A program made the translations under genes and the position numbers. Below are positions 32,696 to 42,762 of a stretch of 48,414 bases of DNA, in pieces. The DNA comes from Branchiostoma floridae (Eukaryota > Chordata > Leptocardii > Amphioxiformes > Branchiostomatidae). The notes under the pieces were generated by a model. It was not told where the DNA came from. It made no database searches and worked only from the letters and a program-made list of their open reading frames with translations. Position 1 is the stretch's first letter. Each line of letters begins with the position of its first letter. The stretch covers positions 9,418,709 to 9,467,122 of the forward strand of contig NC_049982.1 in assembly GCF_000003815.2 (NCBI RefSeq), given 5' to 3'.

Positions 32696-35481
32696 ATGGA
32701 CGTTAGTATGTCAGCGCTATGGAGACTCCTGCTCCTGAACTCCCTCGTGTTCGGGATAGAAATCTGTGCCGCCGCGGGGTTCACCTTCGTGCCACCGCTG
32801 CTACTAAAGTCAGGGATGGAAGACAGTCAGATGAGTCTTGTCCTGGGCATCGGCCCTTTCCTAGCGCTGTTCCTCGTGCCAGCAATTGGTGCAACATCAG
32901 ACCAATGCCAGAGCAGACTGGGAAGAAGAAGACCGTTCATTCTGATCTTGTCGGCTGGAATTTGCCTCAGTCTCATCTTCATACCATACGGAGAACTCAT
33001 TGGGAACACCTTGGGTGGGAAGCCATATGCCACATTAATTCTGACTTTCGGGGTGGTACTTCTAGACTGTTGTACGCAGGCATGTTTCACACCAATGGAG
33101 GCCTTGCTCGCAGACATATACGGAAACACTGACTTGAGTGAGAGCAGTTTTCTGGTTTACACCTTCATGGTGAGTGCTGGAGGATGTGTTGGCTACCTAC
33201 TCACCGCTATCGACTGGGAGTACTCCTTGCTTGCTCTGTGGATGGGAGGGCAAGAACAAGCAGTATTTTTACTTCTCTTCCTTCTCTTTGCTGGCTCCTT
33301 GTGCGTCACAGTATTTACGGCAAATGAAAAAGTCTCCGGGGAAAGGGACAGTCAACTGACCTTTACACCAAACAGACGCTGCAGAATATGTGATTTTGTA
33401 CCCAGAACATGTTTACAGTCAGTGGTTGCCTTCACAAGACTTATACCAAAAGGGCTCACAAACTCTATAGAAGCACCGTTTGTGTTAAGGAGACTGCAAG
33501 TGGCACATTTCTTCATGTGGGCTGCACTGTTCTGTTACACAATGTTCTTCTCAGACTTTGTCGGGGAGGAAGTCTACCAGGGTCGTCCTCACGCGCTTGT
33601 TGGGTCGGACGAGAGGAAGCTGTACGACGAGGGCGTGCGCATGGGAAGCTTCGGTCTCCTCATCCAGTGTGTGATGGCGGCTGTGTTCTCCATCTGTCTG
33701 GACACCGTGGTGAAACGGATCGGCGAGAAGAATACGCTGCAGCTGTCCATGGCACTTTTCACGATAGCAATGACTCTTCTCATGTTCGTGAAGACGCCAC
33801 TCATGGTGGTGATGATGTCATCACTGACGGGGTTTGCCAGCGCTGCTGCCAACTCGTTACCGTACACGCTGGTCGGAACCTATCATGAACAACGAGAAGT
33901 AGGTCATTAATTAGTTTTATGTAGCTAAAGGTGGTATCTCACTGCACTTGGGGCACCAGTGCAGCACTGCAGGGGTCATTCAATGCTTCACTGTTGTGTT
34001 ATTTTCACCAATTTTTTATAATTTAGATATTGTGTAATTCATAAAAGTATGACTTATCAATTAATAGAAGACAACAAAATACACAAAACGTATTAAGAAA
34101 ATTCGTTCTGTATCTCAGAAATTCATTGAGTATCTTTTGAACCCCGCAGTGCTGCACAAGTGCCCAAGTGCAGTGAAATACCACCTTATTAGCACTTATT
34201 GTGCCTGAAAGTTCTACATTTTCAGTTTCACTTGAGGGGTACTAGCCTGCATCATCTCAGACATGATGTTTGTTATGTCAACAGTTTATGCATATATTTC
34301 CCAAAGGCATGTTAGTTTCCTCTGCCATGCAGCTTTTTGTACAGACTGTAGTCAGTGTAGAATCCAATTTAATTTCCATTTTCACACAGCCTCACAAGTA
34401 CAAGAGCTCAGGTTACAAGCTGGGACAATTCTCATGTTTCCAATGAAATTAGTATTTTAATGTCGTTACACTTACACACACACACACAAGTTACAGTAAT
34501 TGTGCTGAGGTAACCCTGTCCTCCAAAACTGTGCTGGCTCACTTCCAGCTTCTGGTGACTTATTATCCCAGCAACATGTCTTGTGTTGTTACCACACCCA
34601 GGCCATGCCAGGTCATTCCTTCACATAGGATATGAGTACTAGTACTCATATAAACAATGAGATTTTAGCATCAATATATAGATAAATTGTAAATTTAAAC
34701 ATTTCCTACACCTAATGCTGCCAGGTGGGGTCAGTGCAGCTGTCTGAATATTGCTATCCAATTCAAAAGCAAGTCCACCAGTGGCAGTATCCATGAGCCA
34801 AAAATGTGTCTAACTGGCCACATTGAATACTGTTCTTGCCCAGATCAGATATTTCAATTGGATGTTTTTATCTATTTAAAGCAAGTTTGACAGGGAAAAT
34901 TTCCCTTTTAACTTAAGTTTCAAATTAAATTAATGCATAACGACTTTCATTATGAAAACATCTTTCATGTTCACTTGCTCATTCAGTCACTCACATCTCA
35001 CTCGCTCACTCACTCACTCATCCTACATGTGGTGCATGAAGTCAGCATGGTTCACCTGTCTGTGCCATAGTTCTTACAGATATAACGTCCTTGATACAAT
35101 CATGTATTTTGGTTGAGCATTGTGGACTGATATATCACAATTTTTCTCTTGCAGATTTTCTTTGCCTTTGACAGTCCAACAGAATCTCTGCGGTCGTCAG
35201 GCATAGGCGTGCACATGGCAGCTCTGGACAGTAGCTACTTCCTGGCACAGATCATGTTGTCTGCACTGATGGGGTACATCGTGCATATCACCCATTCCGT
35301 CACCACCTACATCACGTGTGCAGCTCTCCTGGGCGTGTTAGCTTGTTTCTCGTTAACTAGGATTGTTGTGACAGAAGAGGATCTCCAAACAATACGAGCT
35401 AGCAGGGTGTCTCCTAGATCACAAGTCAAGAGGAGCAGTTTAGGAAAAAGCCACATGACTATACCCATGGAGATCTTTTAA
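32696..35481 (+). CDS. SLC45A-family transporter, closest to SLC45A3 (prostein)
   Basis: A 12-helix major-facilitator protein of the SLC45 family; members are described as proton-coupled sugar transporters. Exons 32696-33898 and 35155-35481 join in phase 0 (509 residues; human SLC45A3 about 553). Landmarks: the first helix with FGIEICAAAGFTFVPPLLL (about 19-37), VLGIGPF (49-55), the RLGRRRPF loop (74-81) typical of SLC45, CFTPMEALLADI (130-141), GGCVGYLL (162-169), the YDEGVRMGS motif (310-318) shared with SLC45A3, then SLPYTL (387-392). The second exon carries the last two helices and a basic tail. The cytoplasmic loop between helices 10 and 11 is much shorter than in mammalian SLC45A3. The start ATG lies in CCATGG, a good context. 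Substrate is uncertain. Whether it is the A3 orthologue or a pre-duplication relative needs a tree. Confidence 0.9.
33926..34190. mobile_element. MITE-like element with about 45-bp inverted ends in the SLC45A intron
   Basis: Left end AAGGTGGTATCTCACTGCAC and the complement of the right end AAGGTGGTATTTCACTGCAC continue to GTGCAGCACTGC with few mismatches. The interior is AT-rich and non-coding. I could not define a clear target duplication. Confidence 0.75.
34630..34651. repeat. Perfect 22-bp palindrome
   Basis: ATATGAGTACT is followed directly by its reverse complement with no loop, inside the SLC45A intron. Its function is unknown. It may be chance or a transposon footprint. Confidence 0.8.
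34979..35021. repeat. (CTCA)n simple repeat
   Basis: An imperfect run of TCACTCACTCAC units in the SLC45A intron, about 135 bases upstream of the last exon. Confidence 0.75.
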
Positions 35482-36290
35482 AATATATATATGCTATGTC
35501 TACGTCAAACTTTAGAGATGCTATTTGCAATATTGTATTTGCAGTCTTTGCAGTCCTGTAAAGCAAAACCTATGCAGAAAATATGACATATGTATATTTT
35601 TAGATGTTGCTTTTATGATGACTGTACATGTCAATATTATCTCCTAAAGTTCCAGGGTTAAAGCAAAAATAATTTCCCCCTTTCATCCAGAAATGCAATG
35701 GGGAATGAAAAGATGAAAGCTGTTCAGATTTACTACACATATTCTTACATTAACTGTTAAAAGCCCTAATCTGTTAAGAGTGTGACCTTTTGACCTTCAT
35801 CAGTAAAATGGAACATTTCATGTTCTAGCAGAGGACTAAAAAAAGCTAGGGAAGGCCAGTTTTTGCTAGAGTTAATCAGGTAACTGGAAACAATGTTTTC
35901 CCTAGGCCTTTAATATAATAGTGGTACCAGAGTTACTCATGTAAGAACACAAGGGATATTGTGCCTAAAATGTTTCGCTGCATGCACACCGACATGTCAA
36001 GGAACTGTAGTGTATTTGTGTTCTGTTGATAGAATTTTATTTTTTGTGAACCAAACACTTTTAGCCATTTATTTATCATATATTCCCAATCACTATAGAT
36101 GTATCTTGTTGTTGAAGAGCATTTGTCACATCTTGCCAACAATCGATGTTTCCAGTTTGTTTTACTGTAACTACCATAAGTTATTTCAGTTGGAGCTGAC
36201 AGGTTACAAGCTACAGTTGTAAGGTTGGGTTCCTCCCCTTGGGTGCACCTGTCCACATATCCTGGCTTGCCATTTCCCTAACTCTATTTT

Positions 36291-36296
36291 AATAAA
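36291..36296 (+). terminator. Poly(A) signal AATAAA for the SLC45A gene
   Basis: A canonical hexamer about 810 bases after the transporter stop codon, implying an AT-rich 3' UTR at 35482-36315. Confidence 0.5.
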
Positions 36297-36315
36297 GATG
36301 TTAGAAATCTTAAAG

Positions 36316-38020
36316 GGCTTTGCAGATGTCTTCAAGGTGAACTAAATAGTGAAATTGGACCTTGGCAGTCAATGAGATTAGACTTTGTATTACAAATCTA
36401 CACTCACAGTGGACAAAATTAAATACCCCTTCATGGGCCAGGCTTAATTTGGGCTTTTATCACTACAGAAAATAGATTGGATTTTGGAAATAATGATTGA
36501 CCTTTCGAGACATGAAATAAAAGGAAATGCTTACACATAATTGCAGTTCTTAATTTTCATACTTAGATTAAGAATGTATGTTTTTGAATTATTGTTCAAG
36601 CTGTATTTTATTAGATGGAACATGTCTTGCAATTGTGTATTACAGCTCAGTGGTTGAAGTTGAACATTAATGTTTCCCTATGACAAAAAATTATGGATAA
36701 GTATCAGTGCTATATTTGTCTCCTTGGGCCCCACTGACTTGATTATCCATGGCATCCACGTGCATGAATTTGTGTCTATAAGCTTGTGACCACATGGAGA
36801 GACTACAAAATGAGCAAATATCTCTATGTCTATCTGAGAGAGAGATAAACAGATAGATATATGCTGTACAAACGGTGTTTCCAAAGTCAAAGAAAATGTC
36901 AATGAACAACATTAAAGAATTAATTTTTTGGGTATACCATTTATGTCCAATCATTCCTCAGCCGTCCTGACCAGTTAGACTTCATGACGTTTTTTCTCGC
37001 AAACTCTGATCGATTTTACTACTTTTATGATGTCCAGAAGATGTCATATACGTAATCAAGTCAGTATGGCCTTATTCTATGAGGCAAGAATTATAGTCAT
37101 TTGTAAGTATGCCAGGTATCGAACGTAGTCTATATACCCTATAGAGGGTATATATGTATACGTTGTTAACGCAAACAAAGTCAAACTAAGTTTCTCAAGT
37201 CTACTTAAACATTTTGATGCAGGTGAAAGTGTTATGACAAACCTGGAAATGAAACATGAGTGTGGAGAAAGTGAGATTGATTTGCCAACTACCATTTTAA
37301 CCTTTAAGATAGAATCGGACTTAGTTTGTCATGACTTTGAGTGGTGTATTTTTCATCATTCACTTCAAAAGTAGACGATGAATCGAGTGTTTTTGAAGGG
37401 ATGATTGACAAAAAGAATGTTCACGTCATCTTCAAGTACTCCCGGATGTCATGTCGATAGCCATACTTAACCCATGACCTCACTATGGTCCGGACAATTG
37501 GAGTTTACGGAACAACAGACCTGGGCTTCCGTTCTCGACGTTTTATTGCAGGAACAAGATCAGGAACTGAATTAAGGCTGTTGTGGTTAAGAAGTCGAAT
37601 TTTCATTTAATCACAAAGGAAAGCTTCATAAATCTAACAAGTTATGTTAAGGACATAGAATTCGATACTTTACTTGTTACACAATACCGTAATATCGATC
37701 ACTTGGTTGTGTTTCGTTTTCTGAAAAAGAAAAAAAAAGAGAAATGAAGAGTTTAACCGCTTTGTCATCCAACTCCCATATATATATATATATATTCTTT
37801 TCACCACCGGGAAGACATTAGGAGCAAAATTAAACATAGTCATAGAATGTCTAAAAGCACGTTTGATCAAGGCTTAACTTCGTAAATTGGAGCATCAAAG
37901 CCTCTCAACATTTCAGTCAGAACAGGATCATATCATGAGAGGTTCCCAAGAGTCCGAAGTGCTTTTGTACCAAACATAACTGTTTCCAAGTAACGAAATA
38001 TTAGCCCCCGGTCCGCCCTA
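36316..38020. other. Intergenic, no gene seen
   Basis: No coding motif recognised. It contains a perfect 24-base hairpin (TATATACCCT and AGGGTATATA around ATAG, 37131-37154) and an (AT)n run near 37780-37795. Confidence 0.55.
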
Positions 38021-38021
38021 C

Positions 38022-38028
38022 TTATAAG
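38022..38028 (+). promoter_or_regulatory. TATA box of the CAP-domain gene
   Basis: TTATAAG lies about 75 bases before the start codon, so transcription would begin near 38050 with a leader of about 50 bases. A TATA box fits a tissue-restricted secreted protein rather than a housekeeping gene. Confidence 0.55.
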
Positions 38029-38102
38029 ACCACCGAGCAGCAACATTCAGTAGAGTATTTGTTTTGTCACCAGTAAGGGTGCAGCAAAAAAGTGTTTTCA
38101 TC

Positions 38103-40467
38103 ATGTACTCTGTGCTTCTTCGGGCCTGTCTTGTGACATTGGTTATCTTCAGCCCTATAACATGTACAGTCCCCACGGAGCAGACTCCCTGTGACCTGGA
38201 GGTGGAAGATATCTCCTTGGTTGTCTCCTCAGCTCTGGGACAAGGTCGTTCACGATCGTCAAGGTCAAAGCGTGACGTTGATGACATTGACGTTCATGAA
38301 ATCGTTCATCTTCACAACCAGGTCCGGGCCGGTGTTTCGCCGTCTGCCAGCAACATGAAATATATGGTAAGATGGGATTAGTATTATCCTAATCCATCAA
38401 TCATTTACCATAGTCTAATCCGGATTAATAGTTTAAGTATCGCCAGTGGCTTTGTCATATGAAATGAAGATTAAGGATCGAGGACACACACATGTTTGGC
38501 AGTTTTAGGTCTACCTTTTTCATTGCGCCTTAGTCGTCCGTTTGATTAGTACTGGAGTATTCGTGTACAGATGCTTTTACTTCTTACAATCATTGGACTG
38601 CATCTCTTGTTCACACGCACATGGATGTACGTATTCGAGTATTAGATAAGTTCGTCGTAAAACTAAAAGAAAGTCTATTGCACAAATTGCAGACGGATAG
38701 AATTGGAAGGAATAACTAAAAGAAATTGGCACATTTCCATACAAACACTCTTCCCTGCGCAACGATTGATTAATGTCAATAGTTTTTATTCAGTTAATAG
38801 TCATTGTCATTGTTAATACCTCGCGGTTATGAGACTACTCGAAAGGAATGACGTCCGTATTACAAATGCTTCACAACATATATCAAGTAAAACTGTAAAA
38901 TCATAAACTGTAAAATTGTTCCAACCAATCTTGCCTTAAACTCTCCCATGCATTTTGTAGTCGTGGAACGCTGGCCTTGCTGAGAAGGCTCAGGAGTACG
39001 CGGAGCAGTGTAAGGGAGGACACAACCCGGACCTGTCGTTCATCGGGCCGGGCTACACCACCGTGGGCGAGAACATCTACATCACCACGGCTGACCAACT
39101 CAACTGGTTCGACGCCATAGGCAACTGGGCAGACGAGGTCGGTGACTACGACATTTACAACGACACTTGCAAGGAGCAGAAAGTGTGCGGACATTACACA
39201 CAGGTGAGCTGTAAGAATGGGAGGTGCTTGAACCCCACTTTTAGAGCTAACTGTGGTACTCATAGTCATAGACTGTAGCAACTATGATACAAACAGTAAC
39301 GGGCATGGCATGACCTGAAAAGACTCAGAGATTAACACATAATTAACCGCTTTTATTTATACCTTTCCTATTACAAAATGTAGTTACAAAGTTAGGCAGC
39401 GGGGGGAACATGTTAATTAATGATACAATAATGGCTGTCGGAAAGTCACATAAACTTGTCGATTCCTAGTTACATTATTTCATGTCTTCTGTATCTGTAT
39501 CTATATAGCCGGTATAACCGCCCTTCGGCGTAACACACCAGCTTAACTGTCTTGATTTTGTTTCCTTGCTATGCGCTGCTAGCACTGAACTACCGCATCT
39601 TTGACAATTGTTGTAAAACAGGTCGTGTGGGCGGACAGCTATCAGCTGGGCTGTGGCGTCACCAAGTGCGCCAGCGTGGCTGGGATGAATGATGCCATCC
39701 TGGTCATCTGTAACTACGGACCCAGGTGAGCTATACTGAAGACTTTTACACTGGTTATCTGTAACTCCACACCTAGCTAAAGGCTTTGACACTGTCATCT
39801 GTAACTACGGGCTCAGATTAGCAAGGCTGACTTGTCACTTGTCATCTGTAAACGGATTGCTCTTCTCTTCTTCGCTTCAGAGGCAACTTTATTGGTCGGA
39901 GGCCCTACGTGCTCGGAGAGCGCTGCTCAGAATGCAGGCAGGGGGACAACTGTTCCATGGGAGGCCTCTGTAGTGCGTACACTCATTTGTACTTCACATA
40001 CGCGCTGTATTCTGACAACGTATTTTATCATCTATATTCCTCAAACTTAGCAGACTTGCATGTGATTGTGATGACATTGTTGTTAGTTAGGCACATTAAT
40101 TATCACTAGATATGTCTTTGGAAAAATTACGCCCCATTCCTTTTGTCCGGGTCATGGGGTTGACAAAGAAGTCCCCTTTGTTTATTTTCGGGGGGGGGGG
40201 GGGGACTTAATTTGTGGTGTGACCTTATACGCGTAGGAGGGAAAAGATTCTGTAGTAAAGTAGCGGCAATACGATGTGGAAAAGTATGCCTGCTACATGG
40301 TGTCATGCTTTTAAAGTGGAGTAGCACCACAGATATTTAGATTAAAATTTAATCCTGATGATCCGCCACCTCCAGGTAACCCGTTCCGAGACTCCTGCAG
40401 CTGTGTGAGTGTCCACCCCGTGCTGCTGATGGTCTGTGCCGCCATGGGACTGCTGCTCTGGGCTTAG
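38103..40467 (+). CDS. Secreted CAP-domain protein (CRISP/GLIPR1/PI16-type)
   Basis: Exons 38103-38366, 38961-39203, 39622-39725, 39881-39972 and 40376-40467 join with matching phases (264 residues). Order: signal peptide (1 to about 22), a Ser/Arg-rich propeptide ending in RSKR (54-57, furin-like), then the CAP domain (about 65-212) with HNQVR (71-75), VGENIY (123-128), CGHYTQVVW (164-172), LGCGVTKC and CNYGPRGN. The four usual CAP cavity residues appear intact: H109, E125, E147 and H166. A short Cys-rich segment (CSECRQGDNCSMGGLC) follows. The chain ends in a hydrophobic stretch VHPVLLMVCAAMGLLLWA, as in GPI-anchored or membrane-tethered relatives such as PI16. CAP proteins act outside the cell and often bind sterols or lipids; the role here is unknown. 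Start chosen at the ATG before the signal peptide; an upstream in-frame extension lacks an ATG. Confidence 0.92.
39482..39546 (-). repeat. Dispersed repeat in CAP-gene intron 2, shared with 7637-7745
   Basis: Read on the minus strand, AAGCTGGTGTGTTACGCC and AAGGGCGGTTATACCGG match the copy in SART3 intron 1. Short GTATCTGTATCTA repeats adjoin it. Confidence 0.5.
39703..39855 (+). repeat. Exon-derived degenerate tandem repeat in CAP-gene intron 3
   Basis: The last part of exon 3, GTCATCTGTAACTACGG (39703-39719), recurs in the following intron at 39754 (GTTATCTGTAACTCC), exactly at 39794-39810, and partly at 39841-39855. Spacing is 51, 40 and 47 bases. The array crosses the splice donor. Confidence 0.75.
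40190..40204 (+). repeat. 15-G homopolymer in CAP-gene intron 4
   Basis: An uninterrupted run of 15 G. It is a site of likely length polymorphism, sequencing error or G-quadruplex formation in the intron RNA. Confidence 0.9.
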
Positions 40468-40572
40468 GGCACATCACTGACTGGAAACACCTAGCAACAT
40501 GTCCTAAAGATGGACAATATCATAAAACTTTATGAACCTACGTACCGATCAGTGCCTGTCTTGCAATTTTGG

Positions 40573-40578
40573 AATAAA
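40573..40578 (+). terminator. Poly(A) signal AATAAA for the CAP-domain gene
   Basis: A canonical hexamer about 105 bases after the stop codon, giving a short 3' UTR. Confidence 0.65.
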
Positions 40579-40599
40579 GCGCGTAACTTAACAGATAAA

Positions 40600-42700
40600 C
40601 CTATGACGGATGTTCTATATATTTCTGCACAAATCAATGTGCTCAAGACATGTACACAAAGAACTAATATATGTGATACTTGCGGTTAGCTTGTGAGCTG
40701 TAAGACTATGGTAATTCACAATTCTGAAGGGCTTGAGTTTCCGTCGCCAAATATTTACGCAAATGAAGTCACAAACAAACCGAGTATAAACAGATCCCTC
40801 GTAATTTCTTAATATCAAATAAAAAGTACAAGTGTTCTGTCTTTCGCTTATCCAGTCGTTGCGACGTCGAATGAGCGCCTCTTTCATATGCTTCTAGGCC
40901 CTGGTCTCAAATGTGACATCGTGTTGCGGCTAGTAGTTGGTCGACGACCTGCAAGGCTGCATTAACTAGCACTATTTTAACTGGAGGTTGCAATCGTTCT
41001 GCTGTAATGCTACGGTAACCCTAAATATCCGCCCGCGTGTATATTGTCTTGGTGTCTTGTACCACTGGCACGGATTGACGGTTGTGGATTGGCTGCTGAT
41101 ACTCAGTGACCCGGACCATTATGGCGCAAACTGCATAAAGTCAAAGGTGTGTTACCTTAAAAATGATACACCCACCTTTGCTCAAGGGTATATTCCACTG
41201 TCAAGCAGTGTCATATTTCAGCAGCGCTCATTGTCTACTATCTCAGCTTGCAATTTATGTTACACCGTTTTATTATACTGTTTTATCATTACTTGTACTA
41301 GATAATCTTTCTTTCCCTTCTGTACATTAAGTGTTCCATAGTATACATTAGACATGAAATAAAGTTTTACTGATGACAATGTTTAGCGTTACAAATTTGT
41401 GAGACATCAGTGTGTGTGTGCATGAGCGAGTGAGTGAGGGAGAGAGTGATGCCGGGCTGAGAGAGAGAATGATTCAATCGAGTAAGAGAGTAAGAGAGGC
41501 TGAAGGACACTTCCTCATTATAAATGCATATAGCCTTAGAAACTACTAACTGTTACACATATAGTCTCGATCAATATTGAAATATTAGTATAGCCTTATA
41601 GTCAATATAATCATTTTATAGCTACGGCCCCACGGCTCCGGTAATGCCATCGGTAAATCACTGGCTACCGTGTGACTATTTTGTCAGCTTTTGATACTAT
41701 CTTCTGCTACCGTAGGATCTGCTGGAGATTAATTCAATGGTACAACAATGGTACAGTATACTTTAACAGAATACCACTATTTAATACTAGTATAAATTGA
41801 TGGGCCCTTCCCCTTCCTCCAAGGAAGTGTCAGCTTTTGATACTATCTTCTGCTACCGTAGGATCTGCTGGAGATTAATTCAATGGTACAACAATGGTAC
41901 AGTATACTTTAACAGAATACCACTATTTAATACTAGTATAAATTGATGGGCCCTTCCCCTTCCTCCAAGGAAGTGCCACTAACTTCGAAAAGACATATCA
42001 ATCTTCTTGTAATAGAGAACCTTGGCTGAGGACCCCCGGACTTTGTTGTTGTTTTGATCCGACCTGCAAACAAACTGACCTACATGCAGTACGTGCCTGT
42101 GTGCGCTACGATGTCACCCTGACCCAGTCTACAGACCGACTCCTGGCGTCTGAAATGGGGAAACACTGGGATCGTCCATTTACAATAACGGGGAAAATAA
42201 TGAAAAATTCTCAAAATAATTTTCTATTGATAATACATTGCGTCCTATAAAAGTAAGAATAATACATTTAATATATATTCATACCATAACTTATGTAAAA
42301 TATACTTTGTTGTCCATACTTAAGGTTCTATTATTACTATATTTTGACACTATACCCCTACTATCCATATGGTTCACCCTAATAGAATCCAGCTGGCCTG
42401 TTTGCGCCACGTCGCGCGCACCCAAGAGTTGGTTGGGCTAGCGGATCTGAACTTCGGGTTTTCCTCCCGTATTTTTAGGTAATCTGTAGCCGAGTTTTCG
42501 CTAGTTTTCTCATATTTAGACAGACTAAATACCCACCGAGTATTTCCTGGAGTGACCGAGTGTGTAGACTCTGTATTTAGAGCACAGTTTATCGTTTGTC
42601 TACGCAGAGGTTTGTTGTTGTGATTGCGCCATCCTCGCACCTCCGTCTTCGTGTCGACTTTGGGCACCGTTTTGTGGTTCTTACACAACTGGGAGCGTCT
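40600..42700. other. Intergenic with repeats, no gene seen
   Basis: No coding motif recognised. A GTGA/GAGA-rich simple tract lies at about 41409-41495, and the tandem duplication at 41682-41973 is listed separately. The TMEM263-like promoter probably lies in the last few hundred bases. Confidence 0.5.
41682..41973. repeat. Exact 146-bp tandem duplication
   Basis: 41682-41827 and 41828-41973 appear identical base for base. Each unit contains GCTTTTGATACTATCTTCTG and CTACCGTAGGATCTGCTGGAGA, a diverged piece of the end of the element at 43580-43761. Identity implies a very recent duplication or an assembly artefact. Confidence 0.9.
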
Positions 42701-42762
42701 GTAGCCCCACGTTAGCTGGACACGGCTCAAGTTGTCGATTCTGTGACTCTGTAGACACCAAG

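Noticed and set aside
33409-33888. 159-codon plus-strand open frame
   Set aside because: It is a shifted frame inside the SLC45A-like coding exon, with no motif of its own.
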